Positions 23,335 to 35,047 of a stretch of DNA of 64,000 nucleotides are shown here, piece by piece. Origin of the DNA: Oehlia diaphana (lineage: Eukaryota; Glomeromycota; Glomeromycetes; Glomerales; Glomeraceae); the NCBI GenBank assembly GCA_003833135.1, contig QZLH01000001.1:38227-102226 (forward strand). Direction: 5' to 3'. Both the position numbers and the translations under genes were made by a program. Within the stretch, counting starts at the first letter, position 1. Every line of letters begins with the position of its first letter. The notes beneath the pieces were generated by a model. The model ran no database searches and was not told the DNA's origin. It was given only the letters and a program-made list of their open reading frames with translations.

Positions 23335-25308
23335 TACCACTAATATTTCCGGCTTTTTTTATAATTATTATCATAAATAAATTTAATAAAAACTTTAATT
23401 TTTTTTTTGTAACTACTACTTAGTGCAATTTACTTTATTTTTATTGAACTGGTTAACGAGAAATTTTATCAAAGTTCACAAGAAATTACATATATGCTTT
23501 TAGTTTGATTCACTACAGGATCAGTAACGTATGGTATAATGATCGAGAGCCTATGGGATCAATACCAGCCTACCGTGAGATACGGGAACAGAGCCTTTAC
23601 CAAAAACCAGCAGAAAGAAAATTTTTATAGAAAACTCAAAATTTATTAATACAACTATTTTTTTTTTACAAAAATCAAGTGTTCGATCCAAAAGCCTTAT
23701 AATACAAATACCAAGTAACCGTCGCAACTCAATATGACTAGTAAGCCAGCGCAGTATGATATCGAATAAGCAGTATAAAAAAATCCGGCAAAAAAAAATA
23801 TTGGAGAGGAAACTTCCGGACAAGATATTTATCCAGTTAAGATGGATTTACTTTCAGTTGTGTTATGCATTTGCAAGGAAGCAACAAGCTAATAGACGAT
23901 TTTTTCATTTAGGATTTTGAAAATTATATTGTATAATGCTTCGCTCATATGAAATTTTTTTATCATTTTAGTTTGAAGTAGTGTCATCATGTAACCTGTA
24001 TTATGTATTTTTTCAATAAAGCAAAGACACAATAAGGGCCAAATTTGCTAGTTATGGGGTTGTGGGAAGCATGTATGCTAATATTTTTTTGATCAAATTT
24101 TATTGTAATGAAATCATTGATCCAACTTGATAAATGCGCAGTAATATTATAGTAAACGTCACATGTATCACGGGAGCAAGTAATTGTGCAAAATAATTTA
24201 TTCCCAAACTTTCTCGCATATTCTCAAAATTATTACGTATATTATTATTAAAAAGGGCCCTTGATGATCTTTACATACGGATAGCGTAAGGAGAGGCGGT
24301 TGATCAGGTTTTCGTAATGCGATCATATTAACATAATTTTCCCCAAAAGCGTATTCCAAAATTGATCCTGTAAATTATATAAAAAGATGAAGTCCTAGTT
24401 AGTGAATCTTTTTATCCGCCTCATGCAAGTAAAATAAAAATCAAATAAAACTAATAAAACTAATTTAATTTACCATTATTTGCATCATTGATATTAACAA
24501 TCAAACGAACTCGTATTTTTCGCAAAGTAAAGTAATAATAAAGTAAGTTGTTTATTGCTCGGCTAACTTCTTGAGACATGTCATCACGATGTTAATCGAT
24601 TTTTCTGTCTCTATAGATGTTCCAAAATAAAACGGATATATTACTCTTCTTGCTATGTATCGGCATCGCCGAGAAAATCACTGACCATCATCACGCGTAT
24701 AATAGGCGCAGTGAAATTACTCACATGATCTCGTCACATGCCTTAACTCAATAATTAATAAACATCTTCACGTGCTGAATTCTTGAAACTTTGCGCAGTA
24801 TCGTACGCAAAAAAAATTAAGCAATAAATATCTTACGGAGTGGAATTATGTGAAATGAATCGTGATGGTAAGTGTAAATTGTTATTTTTTATTTTTTTTT
24901 TATCTTAATTGCTAATACTTCCGTAATTATAATATAGGTTCGAAATTTCTTAATCTCAGAGAAGTTTTCTTTAGAGAAATAATATTTTGCGTGTTTGGGA
25001 AAGATATAGATAGTAAATATGGGTGGGATAATTTATTTCGAAAATTTATTATAGTAAAAGGCTGTGGGGCCGTAATTAGATATAGAAGTATAAACAAATT
25101 AGTTATAAATATTTTTCATAAATGGAAGAGTAAAGAAATAACTTGATGTTGAGACTCGCATTAAATGGACTAGAATCCGCGTACTCCCTCCCTCTTTGAT
25201 AACAACATATATTTCGCTTATCCTTTCTTAATTGCAAAGGTATAAAATATGTATTATTTACTACAATTCTAATAAATTTGCAGTTAAATTAGCATTCGTT
25301 TTTACTTC
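23335..25308. other. intergenic after block 1, repeat relics only
   Basis: The A2 3' flank shared with A4 ends near 23420. At 23550-23870 the plus strand keeps a broken protein-like stretch (SIPAYREIREQSLYQKP; DPKALIIQIPSNRRNS; ISNKQYKKIRQKKILER) with stops, possibly a dispersed-repeat or hypothetical-protein relic; I cannot name it. The rest is AT-rich with no gene seen. Confidence 0.4.
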
Positions 25309-26526
25309 TTATACACTGCTTTTATACAAATTACCAATAAAACCTACTCTACAAATGATAAGATACATGAATATATTAGATTTAATATTTAATTGTAGAA
25401 TAAGTGTTAAAATCAACCAAAAAGAAATTATTTTCATGACAATGTTTCTTTTTTTTCTTTTTCTTTTTTTTTGTTGCTTCCTTTTTCCACCCATTTTCGA
25501 TTCATGCTTTAGTGATGCCTTAATTTCATCAATATCAAAATAAGACTCAGGTGATTTTACCCATTCTTCAACTTCTTTATCATATGCATTTATTGGTACC
25601 AATTCACGAGTAATCTCTTCAACATAATTAAGATTTTCCTGTTGAAAAAGATAATTTGTTAAAGCATCTTGCAGATTATCTCCTCCGCGTATCATGCTAT
25701 CGTCTATGCGAGACCAAAAATAAATGACACCATCAGGATCTTCTAGCCAAAAGACTGAAGCATCACATGTTACAAACAAGAGGTGGAAATCAGTAATGCC
25801 ATACATTCCGGCAAAGAGTCGGATCTCAACGTTAGTCAAGACATTTTTATTTGTTTCAACGCGATATGGATATTTATTATTCAGTAACTTAAGAAGTGAG
25901 GTCAGATCCTGCTGTGTTTCATGATCATAAGACAATTCTTGCAAATTGGTTGCATTTCTTGTGTTGTTATCAGCTTGGGTCTCTGTGATACTAGATGGAA
26001 CAATGTGCACGTCTTGGCACAACTTCTGAACTGCCAGGGCTCCTGATTCTTTTTCAAATTCCCATTCGTGTCCTGAGGAAAGAGATGATGATTTTCTAAA
26101 TCGACTTCTTGACGTAGCTTTATTAACTGTTTTCTGGCACTCCTGTTTCTTATCAGCGACGCTCTGAACGAGAACTTTACGATTTTCTGGCACTTTGACT
26201 TCCACGCTACACTTATTACTGTCAGCCAATGTTGTATCTCGAGTGGCAGGTCCTCGAGTACCAGGCCCTCGGGTATTGGCTCTAAAATCATTATCCACTT
26301 CGCCAACTGGTTTTGATGTTGAAACAGCCAATTCGTCTGCTGATCGAGAGAAGTCCAATATTTCGGAGGTTTGCCAATGTTGATCATATAGAAGAGGGCA
26401 AGAGCATCCCATATGGTGGCAACTGGGATCATCGCTCCATCTATGTTCATTTCCTGACATTTTCAGACATTTTGGACTCCTGTTCTTTGTCTTGGAATTC
26501 TTTGCTGGTAATCTCTGGAATATCAT
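25309..26526 (-). CDS. hypothetical protein, Lys/Arg-rich C-terminal part
   Basis: An open frame of 405 residues, with base composition clearly less AT-rich than its surroundings. The N-terminal half is polar with a Cys/His group (PSCHHMGCSCPL) and a GPGTRGPATRD segment; the second half looks globular (LFAGMYGITDFHLLFV, FWLEDPDGVIYFWSRID, QDALTNYLFQQENLNYVEEI). A basic stretch KRKQQKKRKRKKR (about 348-360) could be a nuclear localisation signal. The last 45 residues are AT-rich and hydrophobic and may be read-through beyond an older end. The start is uncertain: an AG acceptor (ATTCCAG) lies just inside the ATG, and a possible upstream exon (about 26586-26660) joins a different frame, giving QQRIPRQRTGVQ and then a stop. 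This may therefore be a frameshifted gene. I do not recognise the family. Confidence 0.55.
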   Translation of the reverse strand: MIFQRLPAKNSKTKNRSPKCLKMSGNEHRWSDDPSCHHMGCSCPLLYDQHWQTSEILDFSRSADELAVSTSKPVGEVDNDFRANTRGPGTRGPATRDTTLADSNKCSVEVKVPENRKVLVQSVADKKQECQKTVNKATSRSRFRKSSSLSSGHEWEFEKESGALAVQKLCQDVHIVPSSITETQADNNTRNATNLQELSYDHETQQDLTSLLKLLNNKYPYRVETNKNVLTNVEIRLFAGMYGITDFHLLFVTCDASVFWLEDPDGVIYFWSRIDDSMIRGGDNLQDALTNYLFQQENLNYVEEITRELVPINAYDKEVEEWVKSPESYFDIDEIKASLKHESKMGGKRKQQKKRKRKKRNIVMKIISFWLILTLILQLNIKSNIFMYLIICRVGFIGNLYKSSV

Positions 26527-27253
26527 ACAAATATTAATGCGACACTTGCTTAAAATACGGCATAATATTTAAACCATACCTGTAAGGTACTAGGAATGTC
26601 TCATATAAAATTTTCGATCTTCGAAAGTCTCTCCAAGTACTTCCATAATTATAGTAATAATACCTTTCAGACTAAAAAAAAAGATAAACAAAGACTCATC
26701 CGATAAGGAAGTGACTTACCTCCTCTTTAGTATTTATATCATTTAGTAAGATATGAAACATGGTTTTGGTGTAATATAATACAATGCGGGAAATATTAAT
26801 ATGATATCTATGACATCATTGTGATTTATGGGAGATGGTACGCATTACTGGCGTTAGGCATGAGATGAAAATTCTGGTTCAAGAGAAATATCAAGAAGAG
26901 TACTTTATATGAATACTGTTTAGACATTTTTCACATGGTGGGAGGCTAGCGTGAATGCATTATTAATGATTAATCGAATAATATAAAGGGTGGCTTAGAA
27001 ATTTCATCACATGATTTTAGTACTTCACCAGAGTGCTCGAGAGTCAGGTGTACTGTAATACAATGATAATCATGCACGGCGCTTTGTGTTCACCTCAGTA
27101 TTGTCTCAGGTCTAATTTAACCAACCAATCTACGGCTTAGCCCGAAATGTTTGTGATATTATTTAGTATAAGTTGCTAAAAGAATTGATATAACACGCTG
27201 AAATGGCTATAATTCGCTAAAACGCTATAAATAACTAAGATCAGTTATACACT
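26527..27253. other. intergenic, possible lost 5' exons of the upstream gene
   Basis: On the minus strand 26660-26586 has exon-like sequence (YNYGSTWRDF, ETFLVPYR) bounded by splice-like AAAG|GTATTA and TTACAG|GTATGG. It may be a 5' exon of the 25309-26526 gene, but the frames do not join cleanly. Nothing else is seen. Confidence 0.35.
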
Positions 27254-28218
27254 ATAATAGTGGTTAAAATTAACTATTCCGGTTTAAATCCTGTTGTAGT
27301 GCAGGCGTTAAACAATCTGCAATATAGGTATAGTGGTGAAACGCCAGAAATGTGGTGTTCTCGTATTCATTTTCCATTTAAGAAACTTCTTGAATATAAC
27401 CCAAAATACTTCTCCAAGAATGGATTTATCCAAATGATTGAAAGATCATATAAAGATGGTGAATTTAAAGCTGGAGCCGCTCATTTCATATTTATTGCAC
27501 TGTATGCGACTCCTTAGTAATTATCCGTGAAAATACCATCGAATGTGGCAATAATCATCTAAAGAAATGTATTACTAAAACTGTTAAAATGCATTCTAAT
27601 CATATATGAAAGAATATAAAAAAAGGAGGAATAATAGCTTCAGAACTAAGTAGAGATGAAATTTATGAGATTTATTTAACATATTCGGTTATGTACAGTA
27701 GAGACTTAAATCATTATGGTTATGATTATTCACATGAAGGTAGGAAAACTGTTGCATATCGCTTATTTAACAGTGCTAAACTTATTCAACAGGCTTGGAG
27801 AACTTTCAAATTGAGACCTGAGACATTGGCAAAACAAGTTTGGAATAACGTAAGGAATGATGGAACTCCTGACAATAAGAAGTATTTAGGTATGACTCCT
27901 CATGTTCATTATTCTCTATATGATTGGGTAGAAGAGAAGAAAATACAATTATGGATTCGATTATGCAATGAAACATACAAAAATGTTTCTAAAATATTAC
28001 TTCAGAAAGGCTATGTTATCATTAGAGGTTCAAATTGGACTAACCAGCTGAAGTGGCTACATAATCCTGAATATTATCGTATTGATAAAAATGATAAACT
28101 TGAATACCTTATCAGAGTTACAGAATGTGAGAAATATAAGGTTAATTCAATAGAAGTAAAAGCAATGTGTGCGCGTGTTGCACGTTTTTTGATCCTCGTT
28201 ATAGTGTATATGATGTAA
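27254..28218 (+). pseudogene. broken hypothetical gene with IQ-like motif
   Basis: Two open pieces lie on the same strand. The first (27260-27517) has no ATG before PEMWCSR, with coding-like text from INYSGLNP onward, and ends at a TAG. The second is open from 27610 to 28218 with its first ATG at 27691. It encodes YRLFNSAKLIQQAWRTFKLRPETLA, an IQ-like helix, followed by WNNVRNDGTPDNKKYLG and a Trp/Tyr-rich segment (LKWLHNPEYYRIDKNDKLEYL). The latter pattern is common in uncharacterised Rhizophagus proteins (recall). No clean intron joins the pieces in frame, so I call it a decayed gene. Confidence 0.55.
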
Positions 28219-28474
28219 TAAATGATATACCGCAAATCATCTGTAACTCTGTTGTGGACTGTTTGTGCGACAAAACAATTTTCACATAAGAAATGAATTT
28301 TTCGAATTTTTCCCTATCTATCTGAATAGCTTTTATTTATGAGTTTATTTCCTCTGATGCTAGAGGCTATTCCTACTAGATTTCGACCAGAGCATATTTA
28401 TATAGCGTTACTAGGCCTTTATTACTGAATGGTTCGAGCAAGTGAAATAAAAAAAGTATGTATATGCATATTCC
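28219..28474. other. intergenic, nothing seen
   Basis: Short AT-rich stretch after the broken gene. No feature recognised. Confidence 0.4.
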
Positions 28475-28860
28475 CAACGACTCTGGAAAAGAAAAAGAAA
28501 AGATTTATACTCCATTTTATGCATAACAAAAAAAAATGTAATGGGAAGAAAAATTTTTTCCTACTATTGTAAAATTTCGGCTGAACTGTATTACATTCAT
28601 TAAAAAATGAATAATATAGAAAATTTAGATTATCGATTATGCATATTTTTATTTTTGCTGAAGAAAATAAATATTTATTTTTCCATCTAAAAATTGATTG
28701 TACTTTACAATAAATTTTTGTAGAAAATTTCAATAACATTGTATATAAAAATAAAATAATATATATAAAATTAACAATCCAAAAAAGTCAGTATATAGTA
28801 AATTTGGTGATGCTTCCTAAAAAAATTTCCCATAATCTCCAGTTGACGTAAAATTTAACG
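28475..28860 (+). repeat. orphan copy of the A2/A4-type promoter region
   Basis: The sequence lines up in order with the regions upstream of A2 (18590-18950) and A4 (43265-43670): TTTTATGCATAA, AATGTAATGG, TTTCCTAC, TTGTAAAATTTCGGC(T/C)GAA, GTATTACATT, GATTATGCAT, TTTTTCCATC, AAAATTGATTGTA, ATCCAAAAAAGTCA, AATTTGGTGATGCTTCCTAAAAA. In A2 and A4 the signal-peptide exon follows within about 70-150 bp. Here nothing like an A exon follows. It is a solo upstream region, left from a deleted A copy or moved without its gene. Confidence 0.75.
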
Positions 28861-30544
28861 AAATGTCTAATTTCGTAATTTCAGCTCTTATTTGAATTTT
28901 GCAATTTTGAAATTTTGAAGATATTCTCATAATAGCCAGAAAGTTAGGAACTTATTTGGTACTATTGAAAGTAATAAACCTGTACCAATATATAATTGCA
29001 TTTCGGCTCCAAATTATGGGTATTAATAAATTTATATACATAAATTCCCCAATGAAATCATTCCGTAATTTATGTGACAAGTGACGCAGTCAGGTATCTG
29101 ACGCACGTCAGTTATCACTTGACGCAAATCGACACCTGAGGCACAACATATACAGTCGACCCTCTCTATAGTCACCCCAGATATAATCACATCCCCCTTA
29201 TAAGCACATTTACGTTACCCATTAAATAGCAAATACCAGTTGCAGAAATTAATAAATCTATTTAAATCTGATTAACGAATTCTTTAACACGCATATTTCT
29301 TCTTATATTCTTCATAAAAGTTGTAATATATCCACATATCCACGGATTTTTGGAATCACACGATGAATCACGATATTTTTAATACTTTTAATTTATCGAC
29401 ATGTTTCACATTTATGAAGAGTGAGTTTGTAAAATTTATTAAACATTATATACAATCTTCACATACTATTATAAACAAGAGACAAGCCATATTATGCTAT
29501 GGGGTCACAATATTATACGCCTCAAAAAGCGTTAAAGACTTCCAAGTTAGATACGTAAATTTAAACTTATTTGTAGATATAATGAATTTCAATTAATCTT
29601 GTAATCCAAAAATTGTTAGTTAACTAGATCATTAATATAATAAATATCTTTTTATCAAATAATTTTATTCATATACATACAAAAAATTTATTATTAATAA
29701 TAAAATTATGAGAACATATTATAAATTGCATTTACTTAATGATTAGTGCACTTTAATAACAAAAAAGTATTTCTGCTCAACAAACCGCAGCACTTGATGT
29801 TTAAAATATGATGATGACTGCCCTAAAAAAAAGTCAAATGACGTTATTACCATGATATAGGAACTTGATGCTGGTTGATATTGATTTATAGTATTTTTTT
29901 TTTTATGGCTGCGAATACGGAAAGATATTAATTATGTATTACTCAAATCATGAGTCATTCCGAACAAATACCAAAAAGGGCTACTCTTATCCATATCCGT
30001 TTATAAGTGTCTTATTATTAGTCACCATGCATTCGAAAGATACCAAATTACCAATTGTATTTCTAGATTGAGAATTCTCTTCCACTTAGTACCAACCATA
30101 CTAACATTTTTTTTTTAATCTTGATTAGATATCTTATGACGAACTTCATCATGTCGTTAGTCATGTGTTCAGAAATGTTAAGCTTTTTGTAGACGCATCA
30201 TGCATAATCCTGAAGAATTGGGTGAAGCAAGTTCAAATAATATGTATAATTAATAACATCAGACAAGAAAAAGATATTTTGAAATATGCAAATTACAGTA
30301 AATATTGATTCTTCCATAATAGATAATTCTTCCTAATGATATTAATTAATCAACTTGTAAAAGCCCTTAAAGGGTTTGAAGTGGTATTTACTTCGAGTTT
30401 GAATTGAACAATATTACATTTGGTAATCATGTATTACAGTTTTGATTGGACTGTGAAACTTAATTACCGTTAAACAGACAAATTTTTATAAAATAATTAG
30501 TGTAAATCTAATTCGCGGATATGAAAAACGAATTAATTTTTTTG
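28861..30544. other. intergenic, repeat fragments
   Basis: Near 29100-29145 lies GCACGTCAGTTATCA...ATCGACACCTGAGGCA, also found near 7810-7847. At 29152 a pogo/Tigger-style end follows (CAGTCGACCCTCTCTATAG). The rest is AT-rich with no gene; the frame at 29363-29596 looks like chance. Confidence 0.4.
29152..29230. mobile_element. possible pogo/Tigger-type terminal repeat
   Basis: CAGTCGACCCTCTCTATAG followed by TCACCCCAGATATAATCAC has the form of a pogo/Tigger terminal repeat (CAGT-GACCCTC-TAT). I did not find the matching opposite end, so it may be one end of a degraded element. Confidence 0.3.
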
Positions 30545-30549
30545 ACACG

Positions 30550-32908
30550 TCGAAATCACGTGATTGGAGCATTAAATTTCAGCCTGCACTATGATAAGTT
30601 CGGCAGATCAAAACATCAATTTTATCGTTAAAGATCATTCAGATATTTATTATGTAAAAATTAATCAAGCTTTTAATTAATGATAATAATAAATGTTACA
30701 TTATTAGGAATTATAAAACAAAAGGAACTAACAGATTTTTTAAAAAAATTAATTACATTATTTTTATGACGATACATTTTGACTTTCTTTAAAGGTACGC
30801 ACGATTCCTCATTTTGTGGACTCAAAATTTTGAGATCAACGGTCGGTATTTTATTTTATACAAGTATTTACAAGTTAAAATGACAGTCCCATAATTTAAG
30901 AGTTTTATAAAATATGTTTAGCATATAAAATTTTTCTATAAATTTTCATAAAATTTATAAAGAACCAATTATTTATCACGCCTAATATTGACAAATAACA
31001 TTTCTTTTACGAAAAAAAATTTAGAAAGGTATGATATATTTTGATAGCTGCTAACATACTAACCCTAACTTAATCCCAAACCCTGTCGTCATAGATAAAT
31101 TATTTTAATTTATTATTAATTAGTATAAATTAAGAGAGGAATATACAATTTATTTTATTATTAAAAAAAAAAAAGGCAGTCATTATATTGTATATATTGA
31201 TAATATTTGTATTCACTTATTTAAATTAAAATCAATTGCAAATCTAGAAAGTCTTCATCGAAAATTCCATAAATAATCAAGTAAATAGTAAATATTAAAT
31301 AATATATCATACGGGAGGGGGGCATTTTTAGTCGTACTTATTGTGATACATTTGTGTAAGTGGATACAGTGGATACAACATCGTTAAGTAATTCAAAAAC
31401 GGTTAGTTTCAATGTTGCACAGCACAATGTTATGACTGCTCCGTGTTGTTTGTTATTACGATCGACATGCATACCGTGATACATGATTGTGTAACAAGTA
31501 AAATTTTTTCAATGACAAAAAAGGAATACGGGCTGGCCTAGTATTACGTCTAAGCAGGAGCACATCATATCCATTATCAAAATCAAAGACTAGAAAAAAG
31601 TTAATTTCCAACCGGAAACATGATCCGTTCTTAAATTGGTTTAATACCTTTTTTTGTTATGCTTACTGAATTAATACATTTTAATTATCAAAGCCAAAAT
31701 GGAATCATACCCGCAAACGAATGTAACAAAATTAACTTCAATTACGCAACAAAACTTCCAATTTAGTCTAATTTTGTCTTCCGGAAGAGATGCTCCGGTT
31801 TCAGTAACATCATTGGAATAAAGCTGTAAAGTAAACAATTGTTTAATTAATAATAATAATAATATAAAACGACTACTGATATACCGAATATTTTATACAT
31901 AATACATTTATATTTTTTTATTTGTTTAATAAATATTTCATCAAAATTTTTAACAAAGTTTATTAAGTGTAACTTTTTTTTTTTTTGAATCTTTGAATTA
32001 ATTTTTTTATTACAGAATTCTTTTCTTCTCTCTTTATGGGTATCGTTAAAATAGTTTATCCGAGATTATTATGGTTGATTGAATGAAAATATGAAATATG
32101 ATTAATGAATTATTATTAAGGAGAACGGATGAAAGAATTCCTTTTTATTTTATTCTATTTTATTTGTTCTTTTTTTTTTTATTATTTTTATTTTTTTATT
32201 TTAGAATAGAAGTAATATATATATTTATGAATTCATTGTAATAAAGTATTATCATTATATCATTGCATTAAAAGTAATAAAATTATTATTGCTCATATAT
32301 TAAGAAAATGATTCAACGCCTAAAAAAGTCATCATTTTATGTAAATATAAATTTCTTTTTTCGATTCAAACCAAAAATTGATAATCATTTTATTTTATAG
32401 TTCATTGTATTGCTTTGCATGATAGTTGAATAACTAAATTTGGTTTCATTAAAGATTTCATAATTTCCATACGGATTCACGTATGCAATATTAAAAAAAA
32501 AGGATAAAATTTCACACTCAAATCGCATAAGAATAATGTAACAATTAAAAACCTTTGTTTTATATGTTTATTTTATTTTTATACTTTACATTTTACATAT
32601 TACAAGAAATTATAGAGATAATCAGCACGGTGATACATCTCGGAGATAAGCGGATTACAATGGTCAATTAAGAATTGATATTCAAGTATTCTGAAAGTTT
32701 TTGAATGCTTGAATGATAAAAACAAAAGTCCTGTGCCCAATAAAATACAACCGATTAAATAATCAATAATATCATAAAATTAAAAAATAATTTCATTAAA
32801 AGAAACAAAAAAAAAAGCAATGTTTAAAAAATCTGACGTACTCTAAAAAAAAAAAAAAATTCCTTTTACCCTTTTTCTAATTCAAAAAAAAAAAAAAAAA
32901 ATTTCAAA
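30550..32908. other. 5' region of A3, no other gene
   Basis: The counterpart of 8350-10600. Shared segments include CGATCGACATGCATACCGTGA near 31460. It lacks the 55-bp tandem array of block 1. The last 90 bases before A3 contain three A tracts. Confidence 0.45.
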
Positions 32909-34978
32909 ATGAAATTAAATCATATATCACTTTTTATAATTTTATCGATTATTTTATTGGTATTATCACCTGTAAAATCATCAATCATTTTTGAAGAAAA
33001 CCAAAATTCAACTGAACAACTACCCAGAGTGTTCGGTTTAGATAGTTATGATGATAACACTATAGTCGTTCGAATAGTTCGTAAAGATCCAGATCCTACC
33101 AAATTTCAGTGTCTTAAGGATTATTTATCTATTCGTACAATTTTTCCCAATGGAGCTGTTAAAGGATTTGATCTTTCATCAGATACTTTAAATATACAAT
33201 CTTTTAATTTTTGTATTCTTCCAAAATATCCAAAAGCAAATCCTCTTAGATTTTATCCAGTAAGAAAAAATTTTTTGTTAATAACTTACGCGGAAGCTGA
33301 TGATATAAACAACCCTTACACTTATAATGATTGGGGAGTGGTTATCGACTTAGATGGAGGAATTCACAGGTAACAAATAAATCTTTAAATATAGTATATA
33401 AAAATAAAATAATNNNNNNNNNNNNNNNNNNNNNNNNNNNNNNNNNNNNNNNNNNNNNNNNNNNNNNNNNNNNNNNNNNNNNNNNNNNNNNNNNNNNNNN
33501 NNNNNNNNNNNNNNNNNNNNNNNNNNNNNNNNNNNNNNNNNNNNNNNNNNNNNNNNNNNNNNNNNNNNNNNNNNNNNNNNNNNNNNNNNNNNNNNNNNNN
33601 NNNNNNNNNNNNNNNNNNNNNNNNNNNNNNNNNNNNNNNNNNNNNNNNNNNNNNNNNNNNNNNNNNNNNNNNNNNNNNNNNNNNNNNNNNNNNNNNNNNN
33701 NNNNNNNNNNNNNNNNNNNNNNNNNNNNNNNNNNNNNNNNNNNNNNNNNNNNNNNNNNNNNNNNNNNNNNNNNNNNNNNNNNNNNNNNNNNNTTCATCAG
33801 ATACTTTAAATATACAATCTTTTAATTTTTGTATTCTTCCAAAATATCCAAAAGCAAATCCTCTTAGATTTTATCCAGTAAGAAAAAATTTTTTGTTAAT
33901 AACTTACGCGGAAGCTGATGATATAAACAACCCTTACACTTATAATGATTGGGGAGTGGTTATCGACTTAGATGGAGGAATTCACAGGTAACAAATAAAT
34001 CTTTAAATATAGTATATAAAAATAAAATAATACTTACTTAGTTCATTTATAGTAAAATTAAGCTGGGACCATCGTACGTTAATATCACTACTAAAGATTG
34101 GAAGCCAGGTCAAGATTCCATCACGCTAAATGTTCATCGTGATAATGGATTTCTCCGAACCGCTCCTTTAACAAATTCTACTGGTTATTCCTTACAGCAA
34201 TTTAAAATGTAATTTATCATATTAATAAATTTCTAAATTTTAATAGATAAAAATTAATTTAACATTCGTATATTTCCTTTTTTAAGCGATGAAAATGGAG
34301 TAATACAACAGATTGTAGAAACTATAAATATTTATCCTACAGGCTACCCGCTTGAAACAGTTGCAACGATGGACGGAGGATATGCACTTATTTATCCTAA
34401 TAATACGGGTTCAACAACCATTTCAACAACTCCTCTTACCCCACAATTTGGAATTTACTGCATGTTATTAAGATACGGAAAAGGAATCACACAAGGACCA
34501 ATCGTACTTTATCAAACTTTGACTCCAATAAATGTTGTTTTACTTGATTGTGATTTTACTTATGTAGGAGTTGGACAAACTTGTATGATAATTGCAAACT
34601 CTACATTAACTGATAAAACATTTATTAAAATTGATTTTCTTTCATCTGGAACTGTATATAATATTACTACTTTTCAGAATTCAGACATTACTACATATTA
34701 TAGTATTCAATCATTAAGATATGGAGGTTATTTCTCATATTATGGAGTACAAAATATTAAGAAAAATTTTGATATTTTTGGTTATATTATGGATTACTAC
34801 GGTAACCTCTTTTATTGGGATCTTCCATATCCCACGTTGGCAAATCCTATAGGTGATATTTTAGTTTTACCAAATAACACACTTGTAATTCCTCAACCAG
34901 AGGAAGGAAAAAGTTGGTCTTTGATCACCTCTGATTTGTATAAAATTGAGGGGGTACGAGGTAACGTAACACAGAAAT

Positions 34979-35012
<34 letters not shown>

Positions 35013-35014
35013 TA

Positions 35015-35047
<33 letters not shown>

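Larger units (their letters stand above)
8350..23420. repeat. segmental duplication, block 1 (A1 - B1 - A2)
   Basis: This block carries A1 (+), B1 (-) and A2 (+). The same order and orientation recur in block 2 (30545-48190) as A3, B2 and A4. Besides the genes, non-coding stretches match: 9180-9270 with 31370-31490 (GTTAGNTTCAATGTTGCAC, TACGATCGACAT), the B-A intergenic regions, and the 3' flanks of A2 and A4. The two blocks differ in length through insertions and expansions. The boundaries are by eye. Confidence 0.75.

Noticed and set aside
25902..26450. Alternative 182-residue minus-strand frame inside the 25309-26526 gene
   Set aside because: Overlaps the longer frame and lacks globular-looking composition in its second half; kept only as a note on a possible frameshift.
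29363..29596. 77-residue plus-strand frame after the possible pogo-type end
   Set aside because: No transposase motif, no conserved partner; composition matches random AT-rich sequence.
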